A stretch of DNA of 64,000 nt from Bacillus yapensis (GTDB taxonomy: Bacteria; Bacillota; Bacilli; Bacillales; Cytobacillaceae). Within the stretch, counting starts at the first letter, position 1, and each line of letters opens with the position of its first letter. Made by a program: the position numbers and the translations under genes. Where the stretch lies: NCBI RefSeq assembly GCF_005280205.1, contig NZ_SUND01000004.1, positions 234,108-298,107 of the forward strand. The letters are read 5' to 3'. Below the pieces are notes generated by a model, which was not told the origin of the DNA, did no database searches, and saw nothing but the letters and a program-made list of their open reading frames with translations. Shown here piece after piece: positions 8,259 through 16,597 of this stretch.

Positions 8259-9453
8259 TTTTTGGCTATTATTGGTCTATTACTCCATTCTAACGATTTT
8301 TGGTTTAATTTTTCGTGGACAAAAAAAGCTCACTGCTCCATTAACTTCATATCCAAGTGTCACCATTCTGATCCCTGCTCATAATGAAGGGGTCGTCATC
8401 GCAGATACGCTCTTTGCGATGACAAAAATTCAGTATCCAGGTGAGCTGCAAATATTTCTACTTAACGATAATTCTAAAGACGATACCGGTGAAATTGCTG
8501 ATTATTATGCTGACATGTATAAAAACATCTATCATATTCATGTTCCCCCTCGAAAGCCGAGCGGAAAATCAAGAGTTCTTAATTACGGACTCAACATGAC
8601 TGACTCAGAATATATTTGCGTTTATGACGCTGATAATCAACCAGAACCTGATGCCCTCCGACTTCTCGTTGAAGCAGCAGAAACAACACCTGATGCGGTA
8701 GGCGCAGTTGGCTACGTCAAGACCATCAATGAAACGACGAATAGTCTTACACGCATGATCGCCTTAGAATTTTCCGTTTTTCAACTTACGATGCAAGCTG
8801 GACGGTGGAAGTTGTTTAAGCTCGGCTCCCTTACTGGAACGAATATGCTCGTTAGACGCTCATCCCTTCTTGATGCTGGCGGGTATGACCCAAAAGCGTT
8901 AGCAGAAGACGCTGACCTCACACTTGCTCTTACTGGAAAAGGTGGATTGTTACCTATTGTTCCGGAAGCAAAGACTTGGGAACAAGAACCCGAAACGCTT
9001 CGAGTGTGGCTTAAGCAGCGAACAAGATGGATGCAGGGTAATATCTATTTAATTGAAAAAACACTTCAAAATCCTGTTTACTTTAGAGGGAGAAACCTCA
9101 TCCACTCTGTTCAATTACTTGCAGTCTATGTTTGTTTCGTCTTCTTCCTAATCGTTTCAGATATTTGGTTTTTCCTCGGTATGTTTGGTATCGCGGAAAG
9201 CTCTGCTAGTGTCCCGCTCCTTGTCCTTTGGTTTGAATCATGGCTTATCTATTTCATCCAGCTTGTTTCTTCCCAAGTGATGGATAAAAGAGTTGGTTTA
9301 CGTGATTTGGCTATCTCTTTCCTTATGTACTTTACTTACGCACAGCTCTGGCTCATTTTGCTTATCCGAGGACTGTACTTTCAAATTAAGTTAAAACGTT
9401 CAGACGACGACCCAATTTGGGACAAAACGGAACGTTTTCGTAAGTTCACGTGA
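8227..9453 (+). CDS. Processive family 2 glycosyltransferase (YdaM/IcaA-like)
   Basis: About 408 residues. An N-terminal membrane helix is followed by a GT-A domain: VTILIPAHNEG, the D,D pair with DADN near residue 135, EDAD near 228 and QRTRW near 266, the D,D,D,Q(Q/R)xRW signature of cellulose/poly-GlcNAc synthases. Three to four C-terminal helices form the export channel. It should polymerise and export an exopolysaccharide at the membrane. I prefer TTG at 8227 because AAGGAGTG sits 7 bases upstream; the GTG at 8218 overlaps that site. It overlaps the YdaK-like gene, so the two are translationally coupled. Confidence 0.87.
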   Translation: MVVTLTIIAISFWLLLVYYSILTIFGLIFRGQKKLTAPLTSYPSVTILIPAHNEGVVIADTLFAMTKIQYPGELQIFLLNDNSKDDTGEIADYYADMYKNIYHIHVPPRKPSGKSRVLNYGLNMTDSEYICVYDADNQPEPDALRLLVEAAETTPDAVGAVGYVKTINETTNSLTRMIALEFSVFQLTMQAGRWKLFKLGSLTGTNMLVRRSSLLDAGGYDPKALAEDADLTLALTGKGGLLPIVPEAKTWEQEPETLRVWLKQRTRWMQGNIYLIEKTLQNPVYFRGRNLIHSVQLLAVYVCFVFFLIVSDIWFFLGMFGIAESSASVPLLVLWFESWLIYFIQLVSSQVMDKRVGLRDLAISFLMYFTYAQLWLILLIRGLYFQIKLKRSDDDPIWDKTERFRKFT

Positions 9454-9537
9454 ACATGCTTTTTTCCTCTTTACTTTTACCAGAAAAGGATTAGAATAGA
9501 AATATTGTAATCAGCAGGGAGTACTGGAGGAGATTCC

Positions 9538-10911
9538 ATGACGGAAGAAAAAAATCAATATCAAGAAAAAACTCTTTTTCAAATAACTTGGCCACTTTTC
9601 ATCGAAATTGCCTTACATATGACGATGGGGATTATTGCAACCTTCATGCTTGGACATTATTCCGATGATGCTGCTGCAGGCGTTGGGGTGGCCAATCAAT
9701 TACTGAACATCTTTATTCTCGTTTTTAACGTCACGTCAGTCGGGGCGACGATTTTAATCGGGCAAAAACTTGGTGCAGGAAAAATTGCAGAAGCGAAACA
9801 AATGGCTCAATCCGCTTTCGGAATGAATTTCTGGTTTGGAGTCATCGTAGCTGTGATTGTCTTTTTCTTTGGTGAATATTTTCTAAGACTCTTTGATGTC
9901 GATGGACAAATTTACGAGTACGGTCTCATTTTTATGAAAATTTGTGGACTATCTCTTTTCTTAGAATCTTTGTCTCTTGCGCTTAGTGCTGTACTTCGAA
10001 GCTATGGATTTACAAAGGAATCCATGTTTGTAACAGTGTTCATGAATGTGATCAGTATTATCGGAAATATTGTTGCCCTTTCTGGATTATTCGGCCTTCC
10101 TATTACAGGAGTAACAGGCGTATCGTGGGCGATTGTAGCTGCAAGAGGAATTGCAGTGCTTATCCTTCTCTATTTTGTCTATCAGCGTTTATCGATTTCG
10201 ATTAAATTCGAACATATTTTTAAGATCAAAAAAGAAGATATTCGTGGTCTCCTTTCAATCGGAATTCCATCCGCTGGTGAAAATCTATCGTATCAATTTT
10301 CGCAGTTGATCATTACTGGAATTATCGCAACACTGGGGGCATCTTCATTAACGGCACGTGTGTATATTGTCAATATTTCAATGATTTGCTTTTTGTTTAC
10401 AATGGCGATTGGGATGGGAACTCAAATGTTAGTTGCACGATACATTGGCGGAAAGCTGTATGAAAAGGCATTTCAACGTGGGATTCGCACTTTAAAAATT
10501 GCTATGATCGCTTCCTTAACTGTATCGCTAATTATTGCATTAATTGGCTCGCCTGTTCTAAACTTCTTTACAGATGATTCAAGTATCATTGCTATCGGGA
10601 TTCCAGTCTTATGGGCGATTGTTTTTATCGAACCTGGTAGAGCAATGAATATCGTCTTAATGAATACATTGAAATCAGCTGGAGATGTTCGTTTCCCTAT
10701 GATCGTCGGGATCATCTTTATGTGGGGCGTTTCCGTTGTATTTAGTTATTTATTCGGTATTCATTTTGGCTTAGGACTACTTGGCGTCTGGATTGCCCAA
10801 GGATTGGATGAATGGATTCGTGGAATTCTTGCTTTACGACGTTGGCAGAGCCGACCTTGGGAACGTAAAACGAAAGTCGAAGTTAATGAATTTCAGGTAA
10901 AAAAAGCATAA
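9538..10911 (+). CDS. MATE family efflux transporter
   Basis: 457 residues with 12 predicted membrane helices in two homologous halves. Typical MATE segments are WPLFIEIALHMTMGIIATFML near the start and GIPSAGENLSYQFSQL at the start of the second half. Such proteins export cationic drugs or metabolites using Na+ or H+ gradients. GGAGGAG lies 7 bases before ATG. It is 84 bases after the glycosyltransferase on the same strand and closes with a strong terminator, so it may share a transcript with the exopolysaccharide pair, though a functional link is not shown. Confidence 0.9.
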   Translation: MTEEKNQYQEKTLFQITWPLFIEIALHMTMGIIATFMLGHYSDDAAAGVGVANQLLNIFILVFNVTSVGATILIGQKLGAGKIAEAKQMAQSAFGMNFWFGVIVAVIVFFFGEYFLRLFDVDGQIYEYGLIFMKICGLSLFLESLSLALSAVLRSYGFTKESMFVTVFMNVISIIGNIVALSGLFGLPITGVTGVSWAIVAARGIAVLILLYFVYQRLSISIKFEHIFKIKKEDIRGLLSIGIPSAGENLSYQFSQLIITGIIATLGASSLTARVYIVNISMICFLFTMAIGMGTQMLVARYIGGKLYEKAFQRGIRTLKIAMIASLTVSLIIALIGSPVLNFFTDDSSIIAIGIPVLWAIVFIEPGRAMNIVLMNTLKSAGDVRFPMIVGIIFMWGVSVVFSYLFGIHFGLGLLGVWIAQGLDEWIRGILALRRWQSRPWERKTKVEVNEFQVKKA

Positions 10912-10917
10912 TAAGCA

Positions 10918-10950
10918 AACCGAGCATGAGGAATTGTGCTCGGTTTTTTT
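10918..10950 (+). terminator. Rho-independent terminator after the MATE gene
   Basis: Stem AACCGAGCA / TGCTCGGTT followed by seven T residues, 6 bases after the MATE stop codon. Confidence 0.9.
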
Positions 10951-10969
10951 TGAAATGGCAGCTTAGAAT

Positions 10970-11524
10970 TCAAGAACTATGTATGACTTCTCGATCTGAA
11001 AGCGTCACACCATGACAATTAATTAATAAGGAAGTCCAAGTAGCTGGTATTTTGTTAGCATCATAGGCACATACAGAAATGATTCCTTTTTCGTGTATGA
11101 GGCAGTCTGCAATTTTTTCATATTCTTCGAGCTTATCATTTAGGCTTTTTGGGTCTCCCCATTCAACATGTCCCCATGTCCGTACCGATTCCCCATTTGG
11201 TGTGAAGGAATCGACCTTTTTTGAAAAATAGTTTGATATCGTACGAGGATGAAAATCTTCATTTGCCCAATAGAAATCAAAATTATTAATCGTATGTAGG
11301 TTCTCGCGTTGAAGCTGATTCAAATGCGTATCTAATTGCTCATAGATCTGAATCATGTTTCTTTCATTTTCTATTAAAATAACGTGTTCACCTTGTTTAA
11401 TCCCTGAAACGATAAATGCAACAACTGTTTCGATGTACTTGGTATGATTTTCATATATATAACAAATATGTCCACCGTGTTCCTTCTTTAATTCTTCAAT
11501 CGTTGGCTCCATAAAACTATTCAT
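10970..11524 (-). CDS. MEDS domain protein
   Basis: 184 residues. Nearly the whole protein matches the MEDS (DcmR sensory) domain: HICYIYENHTKYIETVVAFI near the N-terminus, then GIKQGEHVILIENE and, late, ISVCAYDANKIPATW. MEDS is a RecA-like sensory fold first described in methylotroph and methanogen regulators and often coupled to kinases or anti-sigma-type regulation. No output domain is attached here, so partners must be elsewhere. GGGGA lies 8 bases before ATG. It is not part of an obvious operon. Confidence 0.8.
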   Translation of the reverse strand: MNSFMEPTIEELKKEHGGHICYIYENHTKYIETVVAFIVSGIKQGEHVILIENERNMIQIYEQLDTHLNQLQRENLHTINNFDFYWANEDFHPRTISNYFSKKVDSFTPNGESVRTWGHVEWGDPKSLNDKLEEYEKIADCLIHEKGIISVCAYDANKIPATWTSLLINCHGVTLSDREVIHSS

Positions 11525-11736
11525 AAACTAGTCCCCTTACACTCTTTAATACTTATCCGTTTTATTCATTTCATGTCTCAACATACAGTTCTTCAACACT
11601 TTTATAACAATTAAGCTTCAAGTCTGATTTGAATTCTCACATTTAGCCTCCATTTATGGAACCTATTCAATAGACTATATTCTTCACATAATTTGTCGTG
11701 TCCTTCTTTATCAGTTAAAAAAAGCATTTCCTTTTG

Positions 11737-13143
11737 CTATGAAAGCTCCCAGGCGTCTTTCAAAAGCTTAATTCCCGCATCGATTTCCGATTCCGTTAAT
11801 CCTCCAAATCCCAATAAAACTCGAGAACCTACCTCGTCTGATTTACCATGATAATAGATGGATAATGGATAAATTTTGACTCCAACATTCTTTGCTCGCT
11901 CAATCAACTCTTCTTCACCCAAATTATTTTTTACTTCCAAAACAATATGAAGACCAGATTTTTCACCAATAATGGTAACATTCCCTCTAAGATATTGTTC
12001 AATCGCTAGCATCAAAGCACTCTGTTTTTTACGGTAAAGAGTTCTCATTTTGTTTAAATGAGTTTGCCAATATCCATCCTTCATAAAACGATAAAGGGTA
12101 TCCTGATGAATACGAGAAACCGTCTGTTTGTAGATCGTAAAGTGCTCTTGATATTTTTTTAAGAGCGGCGTTGGCAAAACCATGTAACTGATTCGGAAAG
12201 ATGGAATTAGTGATTTGGAAAACGTTCCTAAATAGATGACACTTTCATTTGCACTCAGTCCTTGCATAGACGGGATTGGTTTCCCTTTATAACGATATTC
12301 CCCATCATAGTCATCTTCAATTATATATCCGTTTCTTTCCTCTGCCCATTTTAACAATTCCATCCTTCTTGAAATGGGCATTATCATTCCATTCGGAAAT
12401 TGATGAGATGGAGTAACATACACAACATTTGCATCTGACTTTTTTAATTGTCTTATATCTATTCCTTCTCCATCGAGAGAAATCGGAATCGTACGAACGC
12501 CTATATCTTGTAAAACGATTCTCGTTCTATGGAAGCCGGGGTTCTCAAGCGCATAAGTATGTTCTTTCCCAATTATTAGAGACATTAAACCAATTAGCAC
12601 TTGTGTACCAGCACCAATGATAATTTGTTCGGCATCACATTTAACTCCTCTGGAGGCATAGAGATAGGCTGCTATTTGTTCACGAAGATTCTCTTCCCCT
12701 TGGGGATTTCCAATATTGAATAATTCTCCTTGGTCCTCATATAAGGATTGAACAGTGAGTTTTCTCCAAATCGAATAAGGAAAATGTTCCAAATCAACTT
12801 TTCCCGAATTAAAATCTATTTTGATATTTTCTTGTGCCCTATTGGGTTTTGACTCAAATTGTTTTACCTGTTGTTGGTTGATGATTAAGTCTTGGTTAAG
12901 AGTGGTGACAAATAATCCTTTTCGAGGTTTACTTTCTACATACCCTTCCGCACATAGTTGATCGTAAGATGCTTGAATCGTATTTAGGCTTAGTCTTAAG
13001 TGATTTGATAAATGTCGTTTAGAAGGTAATTTTTCATGCGTTTTTATTCGGCCAGCGATAATTTCTGTTTTAATATAATCAGCTAGTTGCATGTACAACG
13101 GGCTTCTATTTTTACTGTCTAAAATTGGTGTTAGTTCGATCAT
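11737..13143 (-). CDS. MocR-family regulator (GntR HTH plus aminotransferase-like domain)
   Basis: About 468 residues. Residues 10-80 form a GntR-type winged helix (PLYMQLADYIKTEIIAGRI, LPSKRHLSNHLRLSLNTI). Residues 110-468 form a fold-type I aminotransferase domain with IEDDYDGEYRY and the PLP-lysine motif GTFSKSL. MocR proteins such as PdxR and GabR use PLP as effector and often control the divergent neighbour, here a GNAT gene 105 bases away. The ATG at 13143 has GGGAG 8 bases upstream, better than the TTG two codons earlier. A large dyad in the shared promoter region is its likely binding site. Confidence 0.88.
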   Translation of the reverse strand: MIELTPILDSKNRSPLYMQLADYIKTEIIAGRIKTHEKLPSKRHLSNHLRLSLNTIQASYDQLCAEGYVESKPRKGLFVTTLNQDLIINQQQVKQFESKPNRAQENIKIDFNSGKVDLEHFPYSIWRKLTVQSLYEDQGELFNIGNPQGEENLREQIAAYLYASRGVKCDAEQIIIGAGTQVLIGLMSLIIGKEHTYALENPGFHRTRIVLQDIGVRTIPISLDGEGIDIRQLKKSDANVVYVTPSHQFPNGMIMPISRRMELLKWAEERNGYIIEDDYDGEYRYKGKPIPSMQGLSANESVIYLGTFSKSLIPSFRISYMVLPTPLLKKYQEHFTIYKQTVSRIHQDTLYRFMKDGYWQTHLNKMRTLYRKKQSALMLAIEQYLRGNVTIIGEKSGLHIVLEVKNNLGEEELIERAKNVGVKIYPLSIYYHGKSDEVGSRVLLGFGGLTESEIDAGIKLLKDAWELS

Positions 13144-13163
13144 GGTCAATCTCCCATATATAA

Positions 13164-13211
13164 TCTGGTACCATCAAAATACTCCCATCTGGTTCTTTTG
13201 ATTATACCAGA
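13164..13211. promoter_or_regulatory. Composite operator-like dyad in the mocR/GNAT divergent promoter
   Basis: TCTGGTA..ATCAAAA (13164-13179) is mirrored by TTTTGAT..TACCAGA (13196-13211). A third copy, ATCTGGT, stands as a direct repeat at 13187-13193, 24 bases after the first. Two direct repeats plus an inverted one fit the mixed repeat pattern seen at MocR operators. It lies between the two divergent starts. Confidence 0.65.
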
Positions 13212-13247
13212 ATATGTTTAAATATTTCGTAAAGGAGATGAATTTAA

Positions 13248-13676
13248 ATGATTAAAATAAAGGAACTAAAAAACGAGAAGGAATGGAAAGAAGCCTTTCC
13301 AGTTATGAAACAATTGCGAACTCATTTGAGCATAGAACAATTCATCGAATTAGTGCATGAATCTACAGAGAAGGAATCTTATAAAATCGTAGCTTTATAT
13401 GATAACGACAAAATTGTGGCCGTAACAGGATTTATGCCGATGATTACCTTATATAACGGAAGGTTCATTTGGGTTTGTGATTTAGTGACAGATTCAGATC
13501 ATCGTTCAAAAGGCTATGGTGAAGCACTTCTAAATTATGTACATAACTGGGCAAAAGAGAATGGCTATGATATTGTCTCCCTTTCATCAGGATTACAACG
13601 AATCGATGCCCATCGCTTTTATGAGCATAAAATGAAATATGACAAGGTCAGCTATGTTTTTCTTAAAAAAGTTTGA
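13248..13676 (+). CDS. GNAT family N-acetyltransferase
   Basis: 142 residues covering one GNAT domain. Strand 4 reads IWVCDLVTDSDHRSKGYGEALLNYV, containing the acetyl-CoA pyrophosphate loop (R-S-K-G-Y-G, matching Q/RxxGxG/A). The late segment AHRFYEHKMKYDKVSYVFLKK is typical of the family end. The acceptor substrate is unknown. AAAGGAGATG lies before ATG. It is divergent from the MocR regulator and probably under its control. It ends with its own terminator. Confidence 0.87.
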   Translation: MIKIKELKNEKEWKEAFPVMKQLRTHLSIEQFIELVHESTEKESYKIVALYDNDKIVAVTGFMPMITLYNGRFIWVCDLVTDSDHRSKGYGEALLNYVHNWAKENGYDIVSLSSGLQRIDAHRFYEHKMKYDKVSYVFLKKV

Positions 13677-13683
13677 ATCTATT

Positions 13684-13706
13684 AAAGACCAGTTTGGTCT
13701 TTTTTT
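13684..13706 (+). terminator. Terminator of the GNAT gene
   Basis: Stem AAAGACC / GGTCTTT followed by T residues, shortly after the stop at 13676. Confidence 0.8.
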
Positions 13707-13761
13707 GATAGCTTATTTAGAATAGACCACCCTTTTATGGCATATAAAAGGATTCGAATTA

Positions 13762-14265
13762 CTAATACTCCTTCTCACCATGTCGTTCAATAACATAGTA
13801 AAGAGCTACCCAGATACTATGAACGATCAAATAGATGACGAAGGAGTAAAAGATCGTATACCCATGCTTATAGTGATAGACCCCTAAAATTGCACTTATT
13901 TTCTCAATCCCTACACTAATAAAGGTCCATATCAAAATATACAGCGGTGAATTACGAGCTTTGACTTTTAAATAGTCATACAGATAGAAGAAAAAATAAC
14001 TATAGGATGAGTACATTACATGGGATAAAAAATCGGTCAATTCAAATAAGGAGGTATCATTTAAATCGTAATAACTAACTGGAATCACGCTTAACGTGTG
14101 GTCGAAGAAAAAACCGAAAAAAACGCCAGTAAGCAGATAGATAGTAGATGTTTTTTTCGTAAAACGTTTTGGGATGACTAATACTGCTAATAATCCAACC
14201 ACGATTGAAATGATTACGAACCACTCGTTCCCATTAAAATGATTGTCATAGTGAATTACCTTCAA
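13762..14265 (-). CDS. Unknown polytopic membrane protein (second of a coupled pair)
   Basis: About 167 residues with five hydrophobic segments, FFFDHTL and FFFYLYDYLKVK among them. The composition resembles small Bacillus membrane proteins of the CBO0543-like group, but I do not assign a domain. I set the start at TTG 14265 because it overlaps the upstream stop in a TTGA tetranucleotide and AGGAGG lies 12 bases before. A longer frame to 14304 would lie inside the upstream gene. Function unknown; it probably works together with the preceding membrane protein. Confidence 0.6.
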   Translation of the reverse strand: MKVIHYDNHFNGNEWFVIISIVVGLLAVLVIPKRFTKKTSTIYLLTGVFFGFFFDHTLSVIPVSYYDLNDTSLFELTDFLSHVMYSSYSYFFFYLYDYLKVKARNSPLYILIWTFISVGIEKISAILGVYHYKHGYTIFYSFVIYLIVHSIWVALYYVIERHGEKEY

Positions 14266-14735
14266 GTTTGCTTTAATCCTCCTCTGCCTAAGCGGATAAA
14301 CCACCTAGAAATCAAAGTTAGAGCACCAATAAACACCGCATACATAATAAGCGCATACAAATAGTTCCAATGACGAAAGATAATCATTTCAAAATGTCGC
14401 ATGAGCCAATCATCCACCAACAATAGCATTAAGATTGAAACGCCTATTCCCCATCTCCATTTGAATCTTAAAGGAGAATTAAGAATACCTGCAGCTAGAA
14501 TAAGCAGGAGCGGTATGATAATAAAGCGACATATATGTAATGCTAATGATTTTTCCACATCTCTTGTGACAGGTACCCATTGTAAACTAACATCAAGTAG
14601 GGTAAATAGGGTAACGGTTTGGATTCCAATTATAAAGTATAAAAAGATCATCTCAGTAATCGTTAATCTTTTAGGCACCAAGATAAAAACAACGATAATG
14701 ATCCACGCAATTAAGGCAAATATAGCAATGTACAT
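14262..14735 (-). CDS. Unknown polytopic membrane protein (first of a coupled pair)
   Basis: About 157 residues with four to five membrane helices, starting MYIAIFALIAWIIIVVFILV. It looks related in architecture to the gene that follows it, with the same size and the same helix pattern preceding a basic tail. ATG at 14735 is favoured because AAAGGGTG lies 6 bases upstream; the GTG three codons earlier overlaps that site. It overlaps the next gene by 4 bases, so translation is coupled. I do not recognise a family. Confidence 0.62.
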   Translation of the reverse strand: MYIAIFALIAWIIIVVFILVPKRLTITEMIFLYFIIGIQTVTLFTLLDVSLQWVPVTRDVEKSLALHICRFIIIPLLLILAAGILNSPLRFKWRWGIGVSILMLLLVDDWLMRHFEMIIFRHWNYLYALIMYAVFIGALTLISRWFIRLGRGGLKQT

Positions 14736-14927
14736 CGCAAACACCCTTTAAATGATATAACACATACGTGTATAAAATGCCCCAAAATCCTTTGAAATAT
14801 TAATAATTAAATCTTTATCTAGATATTTACTAGCTTAGCTAGATTTCTATTTCCTCATTGAAGAATTAGAAGGAAATTTTGATATTAAGTAGAAATGCTA
14901 TATATGAGATTAATAAGGATGTGAGAG

Positions 14928-15005
14928 ATATGGAATGAAAACCACAAGAAACTAAAAGAAATTATCATAAATCCTGACAAACATTCACAATCTGTACACT
15001 GCAGA
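14928..15005 (+). pseudogene. Fragment of a DinB-family gene
   Basis: Reading from 14928 gives IWNENHKKLKEIII then NPDKHSQSV before a stop at 15005. This matches the N-terminal part of the DinB gene at 16598 (IWNENHKKMKEII, KPDKHSKAV) with the same codon frame and high base identity. A stop lies two codons before it and no ribosome binding site is present. It is a decayed duplicate of about 26 codons lying 1.6 kb from the intact copy. Confidence 0.8.
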
Positions 15006-15026
15006 TGAAAAAAGCTTAAAAGGAAA

Positions 15027-15050
15027 CCGAGCATAAGTGTTTATGCCCGG
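15027..15050 (-). terminator. Terminator of the SDR gene
   Basis: Stem CCGAGCATAA / TTATGCCCGG (one mismatch) followed on the minus strand by TTTCCTTTT, 34 bases after the SDR stop. Confidence 0.75.
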
Positions 15051-15083
15051 CTAAATATGTAACAATTCCTACTAATTGTTGTA

Positions 15084-15869
15084 TTACAATAAAGATTCTG
15101 CTCCGTCGATAAAAATTTCACTCCCCGTTATGTGACTAGATTGACTAGAAGCAAGGAATAGGACCAAATCAGCCACTTGTTCTGCCTTTCCCGCGCTGTG
15201 TTCCAGTGGCTGGTTTCCTTCCGGATATACAACTGGTATTTCCACCTTTTTTAGCTTCTCTTTTTCTTTCCACGTGTTTTCACTAATATTCGTTTCAATG
15301 GCACCAGGACAAATAATATTCACTCTAATATGGTATTGAGCAAGTTCAAGGGCTGCCATTTTTCCAAAGCCCATCTGACCAATTTTGGATGTACTATACG
15401 CGGACATTCCAAAATTTTTAAATATTCGATTTCCATTGATAGAACTTGTAATAATGATGCTTCCTCCATTTGTTTTTAAATGAGGAATGGCATATTTAAC
15501 GGTAAAAAAAGTACTTGTTAGATTATTAGAAATGGTCAATTCCCAATCCTTCGGTTCTAGGTCTTCAATTGGCGTTACCTCACCATTAATTCCGGCATTT
15601 GCAAATACGATATCTAATCTATCCCACTGCTTTAAAGTTTTTTGGTAACAGGCTTCAACTTCATCAGGGTGAGCAACGTTTGCTTCTAATACAAGCCCTT
15701 CGCTGCCCATTTCTTCAATTTCTGTTTTAACTTCCTCCACGTGTTCTTTGTGTAAATCGACGAGTGCAATCTTTGCACCATTTTGAGCAAGCTTAAGAGC
15801 AGCTGCCCTGCCGATCCCCGAACCGGCACCTGTTACGAATGCAACCTGATTTTCTAGTTGTTTTTTCAT
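15084..15869 (-). CDS. Short-chain dehydrogenase/reductase
   Basis: 261 residues, classical SDR. The nucleotide-binding motif TGAGSGIG is near residue 15, the acidic VDLHKE after strand 2 suggests NAD(H) preference, NAG is present (FANAGING), and the catalytic Ser...Tyr-x-x-x-Lys is in TSSING and YSTSK. The end SHITGSEIFIDGA is the family C-terminus. ATG at 15869 has AAGGAGG 9 bases upstream; the GTG three codons before abuts that site. The substrate is unknown and it has no operon partner. Confidence 0.9.
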   Translation of the reverse strand: MKKQLENQVAFVTGAGSGIGRAAALKLAQNGAKIALVDLHKEHVEEVKTEIEEMGSEGLVLEANVAHPDEVEACYQKTLKQWDRLDIVFANAGINGEVTPIEDLEPKDWELTISNNLTSTFFTVKYAIPHLKTNGGSIIITSSINGNRIFKNFGMSAYSTSKIGQMGFGKMAALELAQYHIRVNIICPGAIETNISENTWKEKEKLKKVEIPVVYPEGNQPLEHSAGKAEQVADLVLFLASSQSSHITGSEIFIDGAESLL

Positions 15870-16022
15870 AAAAAACACCCTCCTTACGTAATGATAAATA
15901 TTACTATTTCCATAAGGAAGGAACTTTATTTTTCACAGTTCGAAGAAAATCGAACCTTAAATAAACAGAAAGGATTTTTTTAATATTTGTCGAATTATTC
16001 CATCTAAAGGAGTTGACATTCA

Positions 16023-16490
16023 TTGGATGTAGTATTTAATACAGACATAGCCATTTTTAATTATCGTGTGGCTGGAGTTTGGATCAAAAATGGACATGTC
16101 CTGTTACACAGGGACGTGAACGAAGAGATCTGGTCCCTCCCTGGTGGCAGAGTTAAATTAGCTGAAGATTCAACAACAAGTATAATAAGAGAGTTTCAAG
16201 AGGAGCTTGGTTTAGACATTAGAATTGAGAGATTAGCTTGGGTAGTAGAAAACTTTTTTGAATATAGGGGCAAAGATTTTCACGAAATTGGGATGTATTA
16301 TCTCGTATCATCAGAGATAAATTCATTTGAATTTATCAATTCCCCTTTTTATGGCAATGAAGGTGAAAGATTGATTTATCAGTGGATACCGATTACAGAA
16401 CTTCAAGAGGTAGAACTGTATCCTGAATTTTTGAGAACGGCCTTAACTAAGTTACCTCTGGCAACGGAGCATTTGATTGCAAAACAATAA
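16023..16490 (+). CDS. NUDIX hydrolase
   Basis: 155 residues. A full Nudix box is present: G-GRVKLA-E-DSTTSII-REFQEELGL, matching Gx5Ex7REUxEExGU. This family hydrolyses nucleoside diphosphates linked to another group, using Mg2+ bound by the box glutamates. Features such as YLVSSEI and IYQWIPITEL are standard C-terminal elements. It starts at TTG 16023, 10 bases after AAAGGAG. The substrate is unknown. It lies upstream of the DinB/DUF5316 pair but 107 bases away. Confidence 0.87.
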   Translation: MDVVFNTDIAIFNYRVAGVWIKNGHVLLHRDVNEEIWSLPGGRVKLAEDSTTSIIREFQEELGLDIRIERLAWVVENFFEYRGKDFHEIGMYYLVSSEINSFEFINSPFYGNEGERLIYQWIPITELQEVELYPEFLRTALTKLPLATEHLIAKQ

Positions 16491-16597
16491 GAGTTAATTG
16501 TGAAACCTATTCCTTTTTACTAGCGTATTAAAAGATATAAATAACAGTGGCGATTCTTCTTGAAGAGGAATCGTTTAATTTATGGGGGGGATGTTCT

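Larger units (their letters stand above)
14736..15083. other. Intergenic region holding a DinB gene fragment and a terminator
   Basis: This 348-base gap contains the DinB-like fragment at 14928-15005 and the hairpin at 15027-15050, both listed separately. The rest is AT-rich, with no ORF having a ribosome binding site. Confidence 0.6.
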
